Below, piece after piece: positions 31,082 through 40,628 of a stretch of 40,647 nucleotides of DNA. Numbering within the stretch: position 1 is the first letter of the stretch; the number at the start of each line of letters is the position of its first letter. The notes beneath the pieces are model-generated. The model did not search any database, had not been told where the DNA came from, and was given only the letters and a program-made list of their open reading frames with translations. The translations under genes and the position numbers were made by a program. This DNA comes from Geopsychrobacter sp. (GTDB lineage Bacteria > Desulfobacterota > Desulfuromonadia > Desulfuromonadales > Geopsychrobacteraceae), in NCBI GenBank assembly GCA_012974425.1, contig JAAXQE010000110.1:1-40647 (forward strand). The letters run 5' to 3'.

Positions 31082-33780
31082 ATAAAATATTCCAACGCGA
31101 CATCGCGCAATTCGACTTGCTTGCGCTTCTCAATCAAGCCGGCAGCTTTGAGGATGCGCGTCCGCAACTGCTTGAAGCCAGTCGCAACTTTCTTAACCTG
31201 CAGACCGCGGCTATTTGCCGATTTCATCGTTCTGGTGCCGGTGGGCGTGCTGTTACGCAGGCCCTGACTCTGCTCTTCGACACTCTTAATCGTCAGCTCT
31301 ATTCTGCCGCCGCCTGGCAAGTCGAGAGTACCTCGGTCGCACACTGCTCGCTCTTTGCGCTTGGGGGCTATGGCCGATCTGAGATGAATCCACGCTCAGA
31401 CCTCGACTTGATGTTCTACTACACCGAAGGGGGCAAGCAGGCTGCGGAGAAGATCTCGGACCGGATGCTCTATCTTCTTTGGGATTTAAACCTGGACGTT
31501 GGTTACTCGGTGCGTTCTGCCAGTGATTGCCTCGAGCAGGCCAGTCAGGACATAACCGTGCGGACTGCGATGCTCGATGCGCGTTTTCTGATTGAGAATC
31601 TGCCTGTGTGGAACGATTTTTTCGCGCGCGTGTTTCGACATGTTCAGGGCGATAACACCCAGAATTTCATCAAGGCAAAGCTAGAAGAAAACCAGGAGCG
31701 GCGGCGCAAGTATGGCTCTTCTGTCTATCTGCTCGAGCCGAATATCAAAGAGGGTGAGGGGGGGCTGCGTGATCTGCATGCAGCGCTCTGGATTGCTCAG
31801 ATCAAATTTAAGGCCAGATCATTGTGTGATTTGGTCGTTAAGGGTGTTTTGAATGGAAAAGAAGCGGAAGAGATCGAGTCTGCTTACGATTTCCTCTGGA
31901 AAATACGTAATGAATTACATTTTTTAGCAACGCGCAAAAGTGACCAGATTCAGTTTGACCATCAAAGCAAGATCGCTGATTTCCTTGGTTATAAAGACAA
32001 CAAACGGGCACCGGCGGTTGAGCAGTTCATGCAGAACTACTACACCCATGCGGCTTTTGTGGAACATCTGGCCAGCAGTCTGATCATCAAGGCGACGCAG
32101 CGCGATGAGGCGAAGCCGGGCGTGCTTGGTTTCTTTGTCAGGCGTAATCTGGAAGACGGTTTTTCGATTCTACGCGGTGAGATCCGCTGCGATTCGGACG
32201 AAAGGTTTAGAGAAAACCCTGCTCTGATCATGAAAGCGTTTGAGCTGGCGCAACGCCACGATGCAGAATTGAGTGTGTCGCTTAAGTTGCACATACGTGA
32301 GAACCTCAATCTGATCAATGATCGTGTGCGTCGCTCGAAGGAGATAAACGAATCCTTTTTGCGCATTTTGCGCTATCCCAAGAGGGTCGGGAGTTCCTTG
32401 CGTCAGATGCACCATCTGCATCTTCTCAATCATTTTATCCCCGAATTTAAACGGATCTTTTGCAAGGTTCAATTCGATCTTTATCACATCTATACCGTGG
32501 ATATCCATAGCCTCTTCGCTATTGAGGAGATCTGCCGTTTATGGGAGGGGGAATACGACACCGATTATCCACTCCTTGCGCGCCTTGCCAAGGATGTAGC
32601 AAAACGTGAACTGCTGCTCCTGGCTGTCCTGTTGCATGACATCGGCAAGGGGGAGGGGAAGGACCATGCTACTCAGGGCGCGTCGATGATCCCGACTATT
32701 GCCAGACGTCTTGGCCTGAATCGGGAGGATAGTTTAAGATTACAGTTTCTCGTGCAGAATCACTTGGCTATGGTGCATATTTCCCAACGCCGTGATCTGC
32801 ACGACAGGCGGACAATTACTGATTTTGCCGCTCGGATGAGCGGGATGAGTGAAAACCTGCGGATGCTCTATCTGTTGACCTTTGCCGATGTGCGTTCTGT
32901 CGGGCCCGATGTCTGGAGCGAGTGGAAGGGGCAATTGCTGCAGGAACTTTACGAGAAGACCTACGATCTGCTTGAAAAAGGCGATTTTTTCCATGAGAAA
33001 CGCTCTGAGAAGGTCCGGAATCGTAAGCGTAAGGTGCGTAGCGCGTTACTTGAAGATTTCCCGGATTCGCGGGTGAATCGCTGCATCGCCAATCTCAGTA
33101 CGCGTTATCTCCTCAGTTATCACTCCGTTGAGATCATCAAGCATCTGCAGCTCTCCTTGGGCCGCGGGAAGCAGACCCTGGCGCTGGATGTTGAACAGCA
33201 TTCTGAGCATAATTATACTCAAGTTACCTTGGCAACCCTCGATTCGCCCGGTCTCTTCGCGCAGATTGCCGGTGTTATGTCGGCGCACGCGATAAATATT
33301 CTCGGCGCTCAGATCCATACCCGTAAAAATGGTCTGGTCCTGGATGTCCTGCAGGTTGATAGCGCAACGGGTGCCGCGGTTGAGGATGCTGAGAAATGGC
33401 AACGCGTTGAGAGGGATCTCGCTGGAGTTCTCGAGGGGCGCGTATTTATCGAGGATCTGCTCGCGCGTAAAAAGATCCCGGGTTTTATGCTTAAGCGTGA
33501 GAAGCCTCAGCGTCCAAGCCGGATCGATATCTCCAATGATGTGTCTGATCAGTACACGGTCATCGATATCTACGCACATGATCGGATCGGCCTGTTGTAC
33601 GATATCACGCACACCTTGACTGAACTCGGTCTTTATATTGCGGTCTCGAAGATTTCCACCAAGGTTGATCAGGCCGCTGACGTATTCTATGTTCGTGATA
33701 TCTTCGGCCAGAAAATTGGTCAGCCTGAAAAGCTGCAAAAGATAGAAGATGATCTGCTGGCGTGCCTCGAACTTGCTTGA
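31078..33780 (+). CDS. glnD: Bifunctional [protein-PII] uridylyltransferase/uridylyl-removing enzyme GlnD
   Basis: GlnD senses glutamine and adds or removes UMP on P-II. The 900 residues include the nucleotidyltransferase site LGGYGRSEMNPRSDLDLMF (residues about 95-113, with catalytic Asp108 and Asp110). The HD hydrolase site is LLHDIGKGEGKDHATQG near residue 519. Two C-terminal ACT domains follow: TLDSPGLFAQIAGVMSAH near residue 718 and YAHDRIGLLYDITHTLTEL near residue 832. It starts with GTG in a four-base overlap with the amidase gene, and is an unusual neighbour for mutS and xerD but common in related genomes. It would act on the GlnB encoded at 19582. Confidence 0.96.
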   Translation: MNKIFQRDIAQFDLLALLNQAGSFEDARPQLLEASRNFLNLQTAAICRFHRSGAGGRAVTQALTLLFDTLNRQLYSAAAWQVESTSVAHCSLFALGGYGRSEMNPRSDLDLMFYYTEGGKQAAEKISDRMLYLLWDLNLDVGYSVRSASDCLEQASQDITVRTAMLDARFLIENLPVWNDFFARVFRHVQGDNTQNFIKAKLEENQERRRKYGSSVYLLEPNIKEGEGGLRDLHAALWIAQIKFKARSLCDLVVKGVLNGKEAEEIESAYDFLWKIRNELHFLATRKSDQIQFDHQSKIADFLGYKDNKRAPAVEQFMQNYYTHAAFVEHLASSLIIKATQRDEAKPGVLGFFVRRNLEDGFSILRGEIRCDSDERFRENPALIMKAFELAQRHDAELSVSLKLHIRENLNLINDRVRRSKEINESFLRILRYPKRVGSSLRQMHHLHLLNHFIPEFKRIFCKVQFDLYHIYTVDIHSLFAIEEICRLWEGEYDTDYPLLARLAKDVAKRELLLLAVLLHDIGKGEGKDHATQGASMIPTIARRLGLNREDSLRLQFLVQNHLAMVHISQRRDLHDRRTITDFAARMSGMSENLRMLYLLTFADVRSVGPDVWSEWKGQLLQELYEKTYDLLEKGDFFHEKRSEKVRNRKRKVRSALLEDFPDSRVNRCIANLSTRYLLSYHSVEIIKHLQLSLGRGKQTLALDVEQHSEHNYTQVTLATLDSPGLFAQIAGVMSAHAINILGAQIHTRKNGLVLDVLQVDSATGAAVEDAEKWQRVERDLAGVLEGRVFIEDLLARKKIPGFMLKREKPQRPSRIDISNDVSDQYTVIDIYAHDRIGLLYDITHTLTELGLYIAVSKISTKVDQAADVFYVRDIFGQKIGQPEKLQKIEDDLLACLELA

Positions 33781-33793
33781 ATATTGGGAGCTT

Positions 33794-34681
33794 ATGGATC
33801 AATATCTCGACATATTCATGAGCTATCTTATTGTTGAAAAAGGACTTTCGACAAATACCATTGAGGCCTATGGACGTGATCTGCGGCGCTACCTTGACTA
33901 TCTTGAAAAAAATGGGGCAGCGGCTGTTGATGGAATCTCGCAGACACAGGTGCTCGATTTTCTCGGTGCCCTGAAGGAAGCAGGCCTTTCGCCACGTAGC
34001 CGTGCGCGATTTTTAAGTTCTATCCGTGGTTTCCATCGTTTTTTAATGGACGAAAAATACTCAGCCATAGATCCAACCCTTTTGCTTGAGTCACCGCGCA
34101 CAATTCGTTCTTTGCCGCGCCTGTTGTCAACCCAGGAGGTTGAGTCATTATTGGCCGCACCTTGCGGTTCCGAACCTCTGGCGTTACGTGATCGCGCCAT
34201 GTTTGAGGTTCTCTACGCCACCGGCCTGCGGGTTTCCGAACTGGTTGGATTGAGGCTTTCCGATATTAATCGGGATATCGGCTGCCTGTCGACGCTGGGC
34301 AAGGGGAGCAAACAGCGCCTGGTGCCGCTCGGCGAGGTTGCAATGTGTGCCCTGGAGGAGTATCTTGCCGACGGGCGGGCCCAATTGAAACCTGCGACCG
34401 ACTGCCAATATCTTTTTTTGAATCGACGGGGTAGCAGTCTTAGCCGTCAGGGTTTCTGGAAAATTCTGAAAGGGGCGGCGCTTAAGTCCGGCATCGGCTG
34501 TGCGATATATCCGCATATGCTTAGGCACTCCTTTGCTACACATCTGCTCGAGAATGGTGCAGACTTGCGTGCCGTGCAGGTCATGTTGGGGCACGCCGAC
34601 ATCGCGACGACCCAGATATATACGCATGTTATTCGCGAACGACTCAAGCAGGTTCACCAGCAGTTTCATCCCCGCGGATGA
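33794..34681 (+). CDS. xerD: Tyrosine recombinase XerD
   Basis: XerD, with XerC, resolves chromosome dimers at dif. The 295-residue protein has a SAM-like core-binding N-terminus (GLSTNTIEAYGRDLRRYLDY) and the catalytic set R in ATGLRVSELVGL, K near LGKGSKQRLVPLG, H-x-x-R in HMLRHSFATHLLE, H in LGHADIATTQ, and nucleophile Y in IYTHV. It ends QFHPRG, as XerD does. GGGAG lies just upstream of the ATG. A longer in-frame ATG exists at 33749, inside glnD. No dif site was identified in the window. Confidence 0.93.
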   Translation: MDQYLDIFMSYLIVEKGLSTNTIEAYGRDLRRYLDYLEKNGAAAVDGISQTQVLDFLGALKEAGLSPRSRARFLSSIRGFHRFLMDEKYSAIDPTLLLESPRTIRSLPRLLSTQEVESLLAAPCGSEPLALRDRAMFEVLYATGLRVSELVGLRLSDINRDIGCLSTLGKGSKQRLVPLGEVAMCALEEYLADGRAQLKPATDCQYLFLNRRGSSLSRQGFWKILKGAALKSGIGCAIYPHMLRHSFATHLLENGADLRAVQVMLGHADIATTQIYTHVIRERLKQVHQQFHPRG

Positions 34682-34723
34682 CTGTGGACTTGTGTAACTT
34701 TAAACCTATAGGGATAGGGCAGC

Positions 34724-35920
34724 ATGAAGTATCTGATACTTTTGGGTGATGGTATGGCCGATGAGCCGATTGGTTCTCTTGGTGGCAAGACTCCGCTTCA
34801 GTTTGCGCAGACACCCAACATGGACCGGCTTGCGGACTGTGGCACGCTTGGTTTGGCAGCGACCGTTCCCGACGGCTTTCCGCCCGGTAGCGATGTTGCG
34901 AACCTTGCCGTTTTTGGCTACGACCCGGCCGACTCCTACTCGGGGCGCGCACCGCTTGAGGCCGCCAGTATGGGGGTCGAGCTCGGCCCGGACGATGTCG
35001 CTTTCCGTCTGAATCTGGTCTGGCTGGAAGCCCATTATGGCAAGCTCTATATGGGCGATTTCTCGGCAGGTCACATCGGAACCGAAGAGTCTGCCCGGCT
35101 GGTTAATGCCTTGCAGGCTGAATTGGGTGATGAGCAATTCAGCTTCCATCCCGGCATCTCCTATAGGCACCTGCTGGTCTGGCATGGTGGCAAGGATACC
35201 CTGCGCTGTACTCCGCCCCACGATATCAGTAGTCAGAGCATTGAGGGCCACCTCCCTGAAGGGGAGGGTTGCGCGCAGCTCATCGATCTGATGAACTCTG
35301 CCCAGATGATTCTGGCCAACCATCCGGTTAATAAGGCACGCACTGAACGAGGCGATGCTCCTGCCAATTCAATCTGGCTGTGGGGGCAGGGCAGACGGCC
35401 CAAGATGGCAACCTATCAGGATCTTTACGGGATCCGTGGCGGAGTCATCTCTGCGGTCGATCTGATTCGCGGGCTTGGTGTTTGTGCAGGTCTTGAGGTT
35501 ATACTGGTCCCCGGGGCGACCGGTTATATCGATACCAACTATCTCGGCAAGGGAGAGGCTGCGATTGAGCTCCTCAAGCATGCCGATTTCGTTTATCTGC
35601 ATGTTGAGGCGCCCGACGAGGCTGCCCACGGTGGCCTCCTTGATGAAAAAATCAAGGCGATAGAGAATTTTGATGAATTGGTCGTGGGGACAATCGTGGA
35701 CGCAATCGAGCAGATCGGCGATTGTCGGATCTTGGTGTTGCCTGACCATCCTACCCCGGTTGAGCTGCGCACCCACACCGCGAAACCGGTCCCCTATATC
35801 CTCTTTGATAGCCGCAATCCTGACGAACGGCGGACTGGTGGCTATTCTGAGGAGACGGCCGAAGCGACCGGGGTGCAATGTGCCGGACATCACCTGCTGC
35901 CACAGCTTCTGGAGCGGTAA
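34724..35920 (+). CDS. apgM: Cofactor-independent phosphoglycerate mutase, archaeal type
   Basis: The enzyme interconverts 3- and 2-phosphoglycerate without 2,3-bisphosphoglycerate. The 398 residues fit the alkaline-phosphatase-superfamily aPGAM class: MKYLILLGDGMADEPIGSLG begins the metal site, with Ser in PPGSDVANLAVFGYDP. Later metal sites are DEAAHGGLLDEKIKAIE and LVLPDHPTPV with HTAKPVPY. GDRIWLWGQG-like NSIWLWGQGRRPKM is also characteristic. It stands alone in the strand between xerD and holC; 42 bases separate it from xerD. Confidence 0.93.
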   Translation: MKYLILLGDGMADEPIGSLGGKTPLQFAQTPNMDRLADCGTLGLAATVPDGFPPGSDVANLAVFGYDPADSYSGRAPLEAASMGVELGPDDVAFRLNLVWLEAHYGKLYMGDFSAGHIGTEESARLVNALQAELGDEQFSFHPGISYRHLLVWHGGKDTLRCTPPHDISSQSIEGHLPEGEGCAQLIDLMNSAQMILANHPVNKARTERGDAPANSIWLWGQGRRPKMATYQDLYGIRGGVISAVDLIRGLGVCAGLEVILVPGATGYIDTNYLGKGEAAIELLKHADFVYLHVEAPDEAAHGGLLDEKIKAIENFDELVVGTIVDAIEQIGDCRILVLPDHPTPVELRTHTAKPVPYILFDSRNPDERRTGGYSEETAEATGVQCAGHHLLPQLLER

Positions 35921-35964
35921 ATTTTTAATTAAGCTTGGTTTCATGACTGGTGGAGTTGGTTCGA

Positions 35965-36381
35965 ATGGCGGAAGTTCGCTTTGTTAAACTGGATAAAGCC
36001 GAGAAAGCACTGCATCTGTGCCGCATCGCAGATGAACACTTCTTGGCGGGCTCACGGATTCTGGTTGTGGTTAATGATGAAAATCGTGCCGTGACCCTAG
36101 ACCGCTTCATGTGGGTCTGGGATAGGGGTTCTTTTTTGCCCCATTCGCTGAACAATGGCACCGTAGATTGTATGGATGAGCCCGTGGTTATATCTGCTGC
36201 GGAACAAAATCCGAATCAGGCCAAGGTGTTGATAATGGGGACTCCCTGTACTGATGAATTCATTTCTCGTTTTGATCTGGCCTTCGATTTTGCTGAAACC
36301 TACGACAAGCAACTTGCCGAGTCGGCCCGGGTTCGTTTTCGTCACTACCGCAGGCTAGGCTATAATCCCACAATGTACTGA
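35965..36381 (+). CDS. holC: DNA polymerase III chi subunit (HolC)
   Basis: A 138-residue protein of the HolC family, which links the clamp-loader to single-strand DNA-binding protein. It has VRFVKLDKAEKALHLCRIAD, FLAGSRILVVVNDENRAVTL and the family loop MWVWDRGSFLPHSL; the rest is a Rossmann-like fold with RVRFRHYRRLGY near the end. The ATG at 35965 is used; GTG at 35950 in the same frame is part of the preceding ribosome binding site (GGTGGAG). No holD is nearby. Confidence 0.85.
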   Translation: MAEVRFVKLDKAEKALHLCRIADEHFLAGSRILVVVNDENRAVTLDRFMWVWDRGSFLPHSLNNGTVDCMDEPVVISAAEQNPNQAKVLIMGTPCTDEFISRFDLAFDFAETYDKQLAESARVRFRHYRRLGYNPTMY

Positions 36382-36465
36382 CTTATTATGTCGCTCGGAC
36401 TGTCCCTGCGCTTGTCGGTTTGGGCCTGATCGCGCTTAATCCCACTGAGAGATATTTATTAAAAT

Positions 36466-37218
36466 ATGGACGCTTTGTTTAACCTGGAAAATATCTGTGT
36501 GGTTCTGGTCGAATCTCAGGGCCCACGCAATATCGGCTCTGTCTGTCGTGCGATGAAGAACTTTGGCTTGCGTGATTTGCGCCTTGTCAATCCTCAGACA
36601 GATCATCTGTCCCACGGGGCGCGTCAAATGGCGGTTAAGGCGACTGACCTGCTGGAGGATGCCAGGATCTACGCTTCGCTTGCCGATGCACTGCACGACT
36701 GCGTCACCGCATTCGGCACGACGCGTCGTTTCGGCAAGTATCGCGAGGATATGCTCCTGCCGGATGAGGCGGCTACTATGGCTCTGCCTCTCAGTACTGA
36801 TGGGCCCATTGCCCTTGTCTTCGGCAGGGAAGATAGTGGCCTCCACACCGCTGAGCTCGATCTGTGTCAGCATTTTGTTACTATCCCGACCGATGAGGCG
36901 TTGCCGTCGATGAATCTGGCGCAGGCCGTCGCCTTATGCCTCTACGAATTACGCAGGGCTCAGGGAAAGATCCAGATTGCGGATAATGGCAAGGCTCTTG
37001 CCGGTGTGCAGAATATGGAGAAGATGTACGCTCACATGGAAGAATCATTGATGAGCTGTGGTTTTTTAAATCCGCAAAATCCGGATCATATCATGCGCGC
37101 CTTTCGGCGCATCTTTGCCCGGGCCGGTCTTGACGATCGTGAGGTTCGTATCCTGCACGGCCTCTGGAGCCAGATCGATACATTGAATGACCAGTTGCCG
37201 GTGTCTTCCGATGGCTGA
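36466..37218 (+). CDS. trmJ: tRNA (cytidine/uridine-2'-O-)-methyltransferase TrmJ
   Basis: TrmJ methylates the 2'-O of nucleotide 32 in some tRNAs. The 250-residue SPOUT protein has the TrmH/TrmJ signatures VVLVESQGPRNIGSVCRAMK (motif 1), ALVFGREDSGLHTAELDLC (motif 2) and PSMNLAQAVALCLYELRR (motif 3), forming the knot that binds SAM. The C-terminal helix IFARAGLDDREVRILHGLW is typical. The gene overlaps the next by eight bases. Confidence 0.92.
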   Translation: MDALFNLENICVVLVESQGPRNIGSVCRAMKNFGLRDLRLVNPQTDHLSHGARQMAVKATDLLEDARIYASLADALHDCVTAFGTTRRFGKYREDMLLPDEAATMALPLSTDGPIALVFGREDSGLHTAELDLCQHFVTIPTDEALPSMNLAQAVALCLYELRRAQGKIQIADNGKALAGVQNMEKMYAHMEESLMSCGFLNPQNPDHIMRAFRRIFARAGLDDREVRILHGLWSQIDTLNDQLPVSSDG

Positions 37219-37543
37219 GTTGTTGGTCAAGCGTGTGGAAATTGTCGAGGGTTTGGTCCTCGAATTCAATGATCGCAGTAATCGCTACTTCGGGGATTAT
37301 CACCGTATCTTGATAGAGATTGATGCTCTGGTTGACGCCGGAGATGGCCCGATCCGCTTACGCTATCAGCGGCCCCTTAAGCGAATGGGGGTCTGCAGTA
37401 GTAACGCTGGCCATGAAACCGAGTTGCTTATCGAACAGTTTCTGGCCACGACGGGCTCCTATATGCGCGAATCTGGATTTACGCAAAAACTGTTGAAGAG
37501 CGTTAAGCGACCCGGGCAACGACTTTGGAAACTTCTCACCTGA
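37211..37543 (+). CDS. Hypothetical protein downstream of trmJ
   Basis: A 110-residue soluble protein starting MAELLVKRVEIVEGLVLEFN inside the trmJ end, so it is translationally coupled. It contains DRSNRYFGDYHRILIEIDAL and later RLRYQRPLKRMGVCSSNAG, with a C-terminal basic helix. I do not recognise a family; it looks like a small conserved protein, perhaps RNA-binding because of its basic nature. No signal or membrane segment. It is the last gene before the rimP leader. Confidence 0.7.
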   Translation: MAELLVKRVEIVEGLVLEFNDRSNRYFGDYHRILIEIDALVDAGDGPIRLRYQRPLKRMGVCSSNAGHETELLIEQFLATTGSYMRESGFTQKLLKSVKRPGQRLWKLLT

Positions 37544-37640
37544 GAAACCTTGAACGGAGCGAGCTTTCTTCGGCTTTCCCCTTGCGTTTAATCTTCTGCT
37601 GTGCTAAAACTTCAGCGTTTCCTGCTTGTACCACCTAGAA

Positions 37641-37666
37641 AGTGAGCCATCGGCTCGCTTTTTTTG
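37641..37666 (+). terminator. Terminator hairpin just upstream of rimP (candidate attenuator)
   Basis: AGTGAGCC (37641-37648), loop ATC, GGCTCGCT (37652-37659; one G·T pair), then seven T. It lies only 18 bases before the rimP start, so it either ends the trmJ unit or regulates rimP-infB. An upstream AGCGAGC (37558-37564) is complementary to the 3' arm and could compete with it. Confidence 0.82.
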
Positions 37667-37683
37667 TTATTTGGGAGTCTGGT

Positions 37684-38166
37684 TTGAGTCGAGTAATTGA
37701 GAGGGTTGAGCAGCTATTACAGCCGGTCGCTGAAGATCTCGCCCTGGAGTTGGTTGACGTTGAGTATCAGCGTGAAGAACGTGGCTGGGTGTTGCGAATT
37801 TTCCTCGACAAGGCTGGTGGGGTCAATCTGGACGATTGTGCTCGGGCTAGTCGAGAGTTCAGCACTCTGCTTGATGTCGAAGATATTGTCGATGCTGCTT
37901 ACGGTCTCGAAGTCTCTTCGCCTGGACTTGAGCGCCCGCTTAAGAAGCTCGCCGATTTCGAACGCTTCTCGGGTCAGCCGGCAAAGATCAAGCTCTGTCG
38001 TGCCTGTGATCCTGATGAGCGCGGTCATAACCGCAAGGTCTTCTCGGGTGTGTTGCAGGGTGTTCGGGATGAGCGGGTCGTTTTGCTGCAAACCGATAAA
38101 AAGGGTGGTGAGGTCGTTTTTGACCTTAGGGATATAGATAAGGCTAATCTGGTCTTCGAATTTTAA
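37684..38166 (+). CDS. rimP: Ribosome maturation factor RimP
   Basis: RimP helps 30S subunit assembly. The 160-residue protein has LLQPVAEDLALELVDVEYQR, LRIFLDKAGGVNLDDCA and YGLEVSSPGLERPLKKLADF, all family-specific. The start is TTG at 37684: GGGAG lies seven bases before it, and the longer in-frame start at 37642 falls inside the terminator stem. It heads the rimP-nusA-ylxR-infB cluster, the standard order in many bacteria, in which the group is regulated as one transcript. Confidence 0.93.
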   Translation: MSRVIERVEQLLQPVAEDLALELVDVEYQREERGWVLRIFLDKAGGVNLDDCARASREFSTLLDVEDIVDAAYGLEVSSPGLERPLKKLADFERFSGQPAKIKLCRACDPDERGHNRKVFSGVLQGVRDERVVLLQTDKKGGEVVFDLRDIDKANLVFEF

Positions 38167-38241
38167 TAAGAGATCTGTTCACTGTTTCGGGTTCGACCGT
38201 TCGGGCTCCGGATAAATACAACCGATTAAAGGGGAAAAGTG

Positions 38242-39414
38242 ATGGTGGGTAATCTGAATCACATCATCGATCAGGTAGTTAAAGACAAGGGTATCGACCG
38301 TGGAGTATTGGTTGAGGCCCTGGAGTCTGCTGTCCTGAGCGCCGCTAATAAGAAATATCGCAATACGCGCGATCTTGAGGCTCACTATAATGAAGAGATT
38401 GGCGATGTAGAAGTTTTCGAATTCGTCACCGTGGTAGATGATGTTGTTGATTCCTATAAGGAGATCGATCTTGGCGAAGCCAAAGAGGTCGACCCTGATG
38501 TAGAAGTTGGTGATTCTCTTGGTATGATGCTCGAGGCCAGTGGCTTCAGTCGTATCGCTGCGCAGACTGCCAAGCAAGTTATTATCCAGAAAGTTCGTGA
38601 GGCCGAGCGTGAAGGTGTCTTTAACGAATTCAAGGATCGGATCGGTGAAGTCGTCAATGGCATCGTGCGTCGTTACGAGCGTGGCGATCTGATTGTTGAT
38701 CTCGGCCGCGCTGAGGCGCTGTTGCCGTCACGTGAGCAGGTTCCACGCGAGAACTACCGTCAGTCTGATCGCGTTCGGGCATATATTTCTGAGGTCAAAA
38801 TGTCGACCAAGGGCCCACAGATCATTCTTTCCCGGACCCATCCAGGTCTGTTGATTTCTCTCTTTAAGTCTGAGGTCCCAGAGGTTGCAGAGGGGATCGT
38901 TGAAATAAAGGGTGCGGTCCGTGAGCCGGGGAACCGGGCCAAGATTGCGGTTGTCTCGCATGATGTTGATGTTGATCCGGTTGGTGCCTGTGTTGGGATG
39001 CGCGGTTCGCGTGTCCAGAACGTGGTAACTGAACTGCGTGGTGAGCGGATCGATATTATTCCATGGAGCCCTGACACGGCTCGTTTTGCCTGTGCCGCGC
39101 TGGCCCCGGCTGAAGTCTCTCGTGTCTATATTGACGAAGATGGGCAGTCGCTTGAAGTGATCGTTCCTGATGATCAGTTGTCACTGGCCATTGGCAAGAA
39201 AGGCCAGAATGTCCGTCTTGCTGCCATGTTGATTGGCTGGCGGATAGACATCAAGAGTGAATCTCGTGCTCAAGAAGAAGAGCAGGAGGAGTCTGCTTCT
39301 GCGAATGCAGAAGATGTAAGCGTTGTTGAAGAGGTAGAGGTTGCAGCTGAAGAGCCATCAGGGACCGAGGTCACTGAGGTTGAAGCCGACGAACTGGACG
39401 AGGATCAGGGTTGA
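38242..39414 (+). CDS. nusA: Transcription termination/antitermination factor NusA
   Basis: NusA binds RNA polymerase and nascent RNA, affecting pausing and termination. The 390-residue protein contains the N-terminal domain ([20 protein letters not shown]), an S1 domain ([20 protein letters not shown]) and two KH domains ([40 protein letters not shown]). The C-terminus is a short acidic tail without the AR repeats of E. coli NusA, as in many delta-type bacteria. GGGG is seven bases before the ATG (a GTG at 38239 is in frame). It overlaps the ylxR fusion by four bases. Confidence 0.96.
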   Translation: MVGNLNHIIDQVVKDKGIDRGVLVEALESAVLSAANKKYRNTRDLEAHYNEEIGDVEVFEFVTVVDDVVDSYKEIDLGEAKEVDPDVEVGDSLGMMLEASGFSRIAAQTAKQVIIQKVREAEREGVFNEFKDRIGEVVNGIVRRYERGDLIVDLGRAEALLPSREQVPRENYRQSDRVRAYISEVKMSTKGPQIILSRTHPGLLISLFKSEVPEVAEGIVEIKGAVREPGNRAKIAVVSHDVDVDPVGACVGMRGSRVQNVVTELRGERIDIIPWSPDTARFACAALAPAEVSRVYIDEDGQSLEVIVPDDQLSLAIGKKGQNVRLAAMLIGWRIDIKSESRAQEEEQEESASANAEDVSVVEEVEVAAEEPSGTEVTEVEADELDEDQG

Positions 39415-40007
39415 GTAAGCGCTGCCGCGAACCAGAGCGGACTTGCGTGGGATGCCGCGTATCGCAACCCCAGGCAAGTTTGGTAAGATACGTTCTGTCT
39501 CCGCAGCAACAACTACTGATCGATTATCGGCATAAGCTGCCCGGTCGTGGTGTTTACACCTGCTGCGAAATTGAATGTGTTGTCAAGGCCATTGAGCGTA
39601 AGCAGCTGCAGCGCAGCTTAAAAGCAGAGCAGCTGCAGGTCGGTCCCGATCAGCTTGTTGCTTCGATAATTGAAACCTTGGTGCAGCGGATTGAGAATCT
39701 GATCGGCATGGCTCGTAAGTCGGGTCAGGTTGTTTCTGGCAGCCAGGCGGTTTTAAATGGTATAAAACGGAATGAAGGCTTTGCCTTGGTTCTGTTAAGT
39801 GATGATGTCTCAACTGGCATTTCGAGTAAGATCTTCGGTGCGGCACAAAGCCAGCACGTGGATGTTTTTCAAATGTTCAGCAAGGGCAGAATCGGTGAGA
39901 TATTGGGGAAGGGTGAGCGCAGCGTTGCGGCTTTGCAAGCCGGAAAACTGGCAAGAGCGATAAAGCTCGAAGTGCAACGTTATAAGCGGATGTCAAGGGA
40001 GAATTGA
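39411..40007 (+). CDS. YlxR (RnpM) domain fused to ribosomal L7Ae-like domain
   Basis: A 198-residue protein combining two domains that are separate genes (ylxR and ylxQ) in Bacillus. The N-terminal YlxR domain has [20 protein letters not shown] and [15 protein letters not shown], including the GRGxY signature; YlxR binds the RNase P RNA in Firmicutes. The C-terminal L7Ae part has [20 protein letters not shown] and [17 protein letters not shown], a kink-turn RNA-binding fold. The start is TTG in a four-base overlap with nusA. The next ATG (infB) overlaps its stop. Role probably in rRNA or RNase P biology. Confidence 0.87.
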   Translation: MSKRCREPERTCVGCRVSQPQASLVRYVLSPQQQLLIDYRHKLPGRGVYTCCEIECVVKAIERKQLQRSLKAEQLQVGPDQLVASIIETLVQRIENLIGMARKSGQVVSGSQAVLNGIKRNEGFALVLLSDDVSTGISSKIFGAAQSQHVDVFQMFSKGRIGEILGKGERSVAALQAGKLARAIKLEVQRYKRMSREN

Positions 40008-40628
40008 TGGGCACCAAACGGGTATATGAACTGGCTAAGGAAATGGGCCTCGAAAATAAGGAACTGCTTGCCAAGTTGGACGAGGCTGGAATTGAGGTGA
40101 AATCTCACTCCAGCTCACTGTCTGCTGAGGATCTCGCAGCGTTCCAGGATTCTTCTGCACCGACCGCAGAGAAGGTCGAGGATAAAATCGAAGAGAGCCT
40201 GATTAAGCCGGGGATCATCCGTCGGCGGCGCACCGTTGTGAGTACGCCCGCCCCTGAACCAGCTCCCGAGCCGGTTGCGGTTGAGGCGGCAGCTCCGGTG
40301 GTAACCGAGGCGGCTGCTCCGGTGGTAACCGAGGCGGCTGCTCCGGTGGTAACCGAGTTTAGCGCCAAGGCGCCTGAAACTGCGAAAGTTGACGTCTCTG
40401 CTGAGCCAGCAGCGGCTACCGAACAATCGGGGCCCGCGGCGCCGGGTGCAGAACCTGCCAAGGCTAAAATCCCAGATCAGCCTGCTGAGGCGAGTGCCAA
40501 TCGCGCCAGGATTCTTGGTCGTGTCGAGCTGCCGAAGCCTAAGCCACCTGCTCAGCGTAGGCCGGCTCCCGGTCAGCGACCCGCTGCGGGTCAACGTCCT
40601 GCACCTGGTCAGCGTCCAGCACCTGGTC
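40007..40628 (+). CDS. infB: Translation initiation factor IF-2 (5' part, truncated at contig end)
   Basis: Only the N-terminal about 207 residues are present. [20 protein letters not shown], then LLAKLDEAGIEVKSHSSSLS, is the IF2_N domain that begins IF-2. It is followed by the usual Ala/Pro/Val linker with repeats. The GTPase core lies beyond the window. The true sequence ends at 40628; the last 19 bases are sequencing adapter, so the frame after RPAPGP is artificial. ATG at 40007 overlaps the previous stop by one base. Confidence 0.93.
40286..40357 (+). repeat. Three tandem 24-base units inside infB
   Basis: Three direct copies of a 24-base unit encoding AAAPVVTE (first copy differs by one or two bases: GCA/GCT), at 40286-40309, 40310-40333 and 40334-40357. 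The repeat is in frame and lies in the flexible linker of IF-2. Copy number is likely to vary between strains. Confidence 0.9.
40559..40628 (+). repeat. 18-base tandem repeats at the contig end
   Basis: Degenerate 18-base units encoding RPAPGQ (three and a half copies) run right up to the adapter. A repeat at this point probably explains why the assembly stopped here. Confidence 0.8.

Noticed and set aside
37582-37610. Sigma-70-like promoter TTGCGT-N17-TAAAAC before rimP
   Set aside because: Only 3/6 at -35; too weak to annotate, although it would lie between the competitor and the terminator arms.
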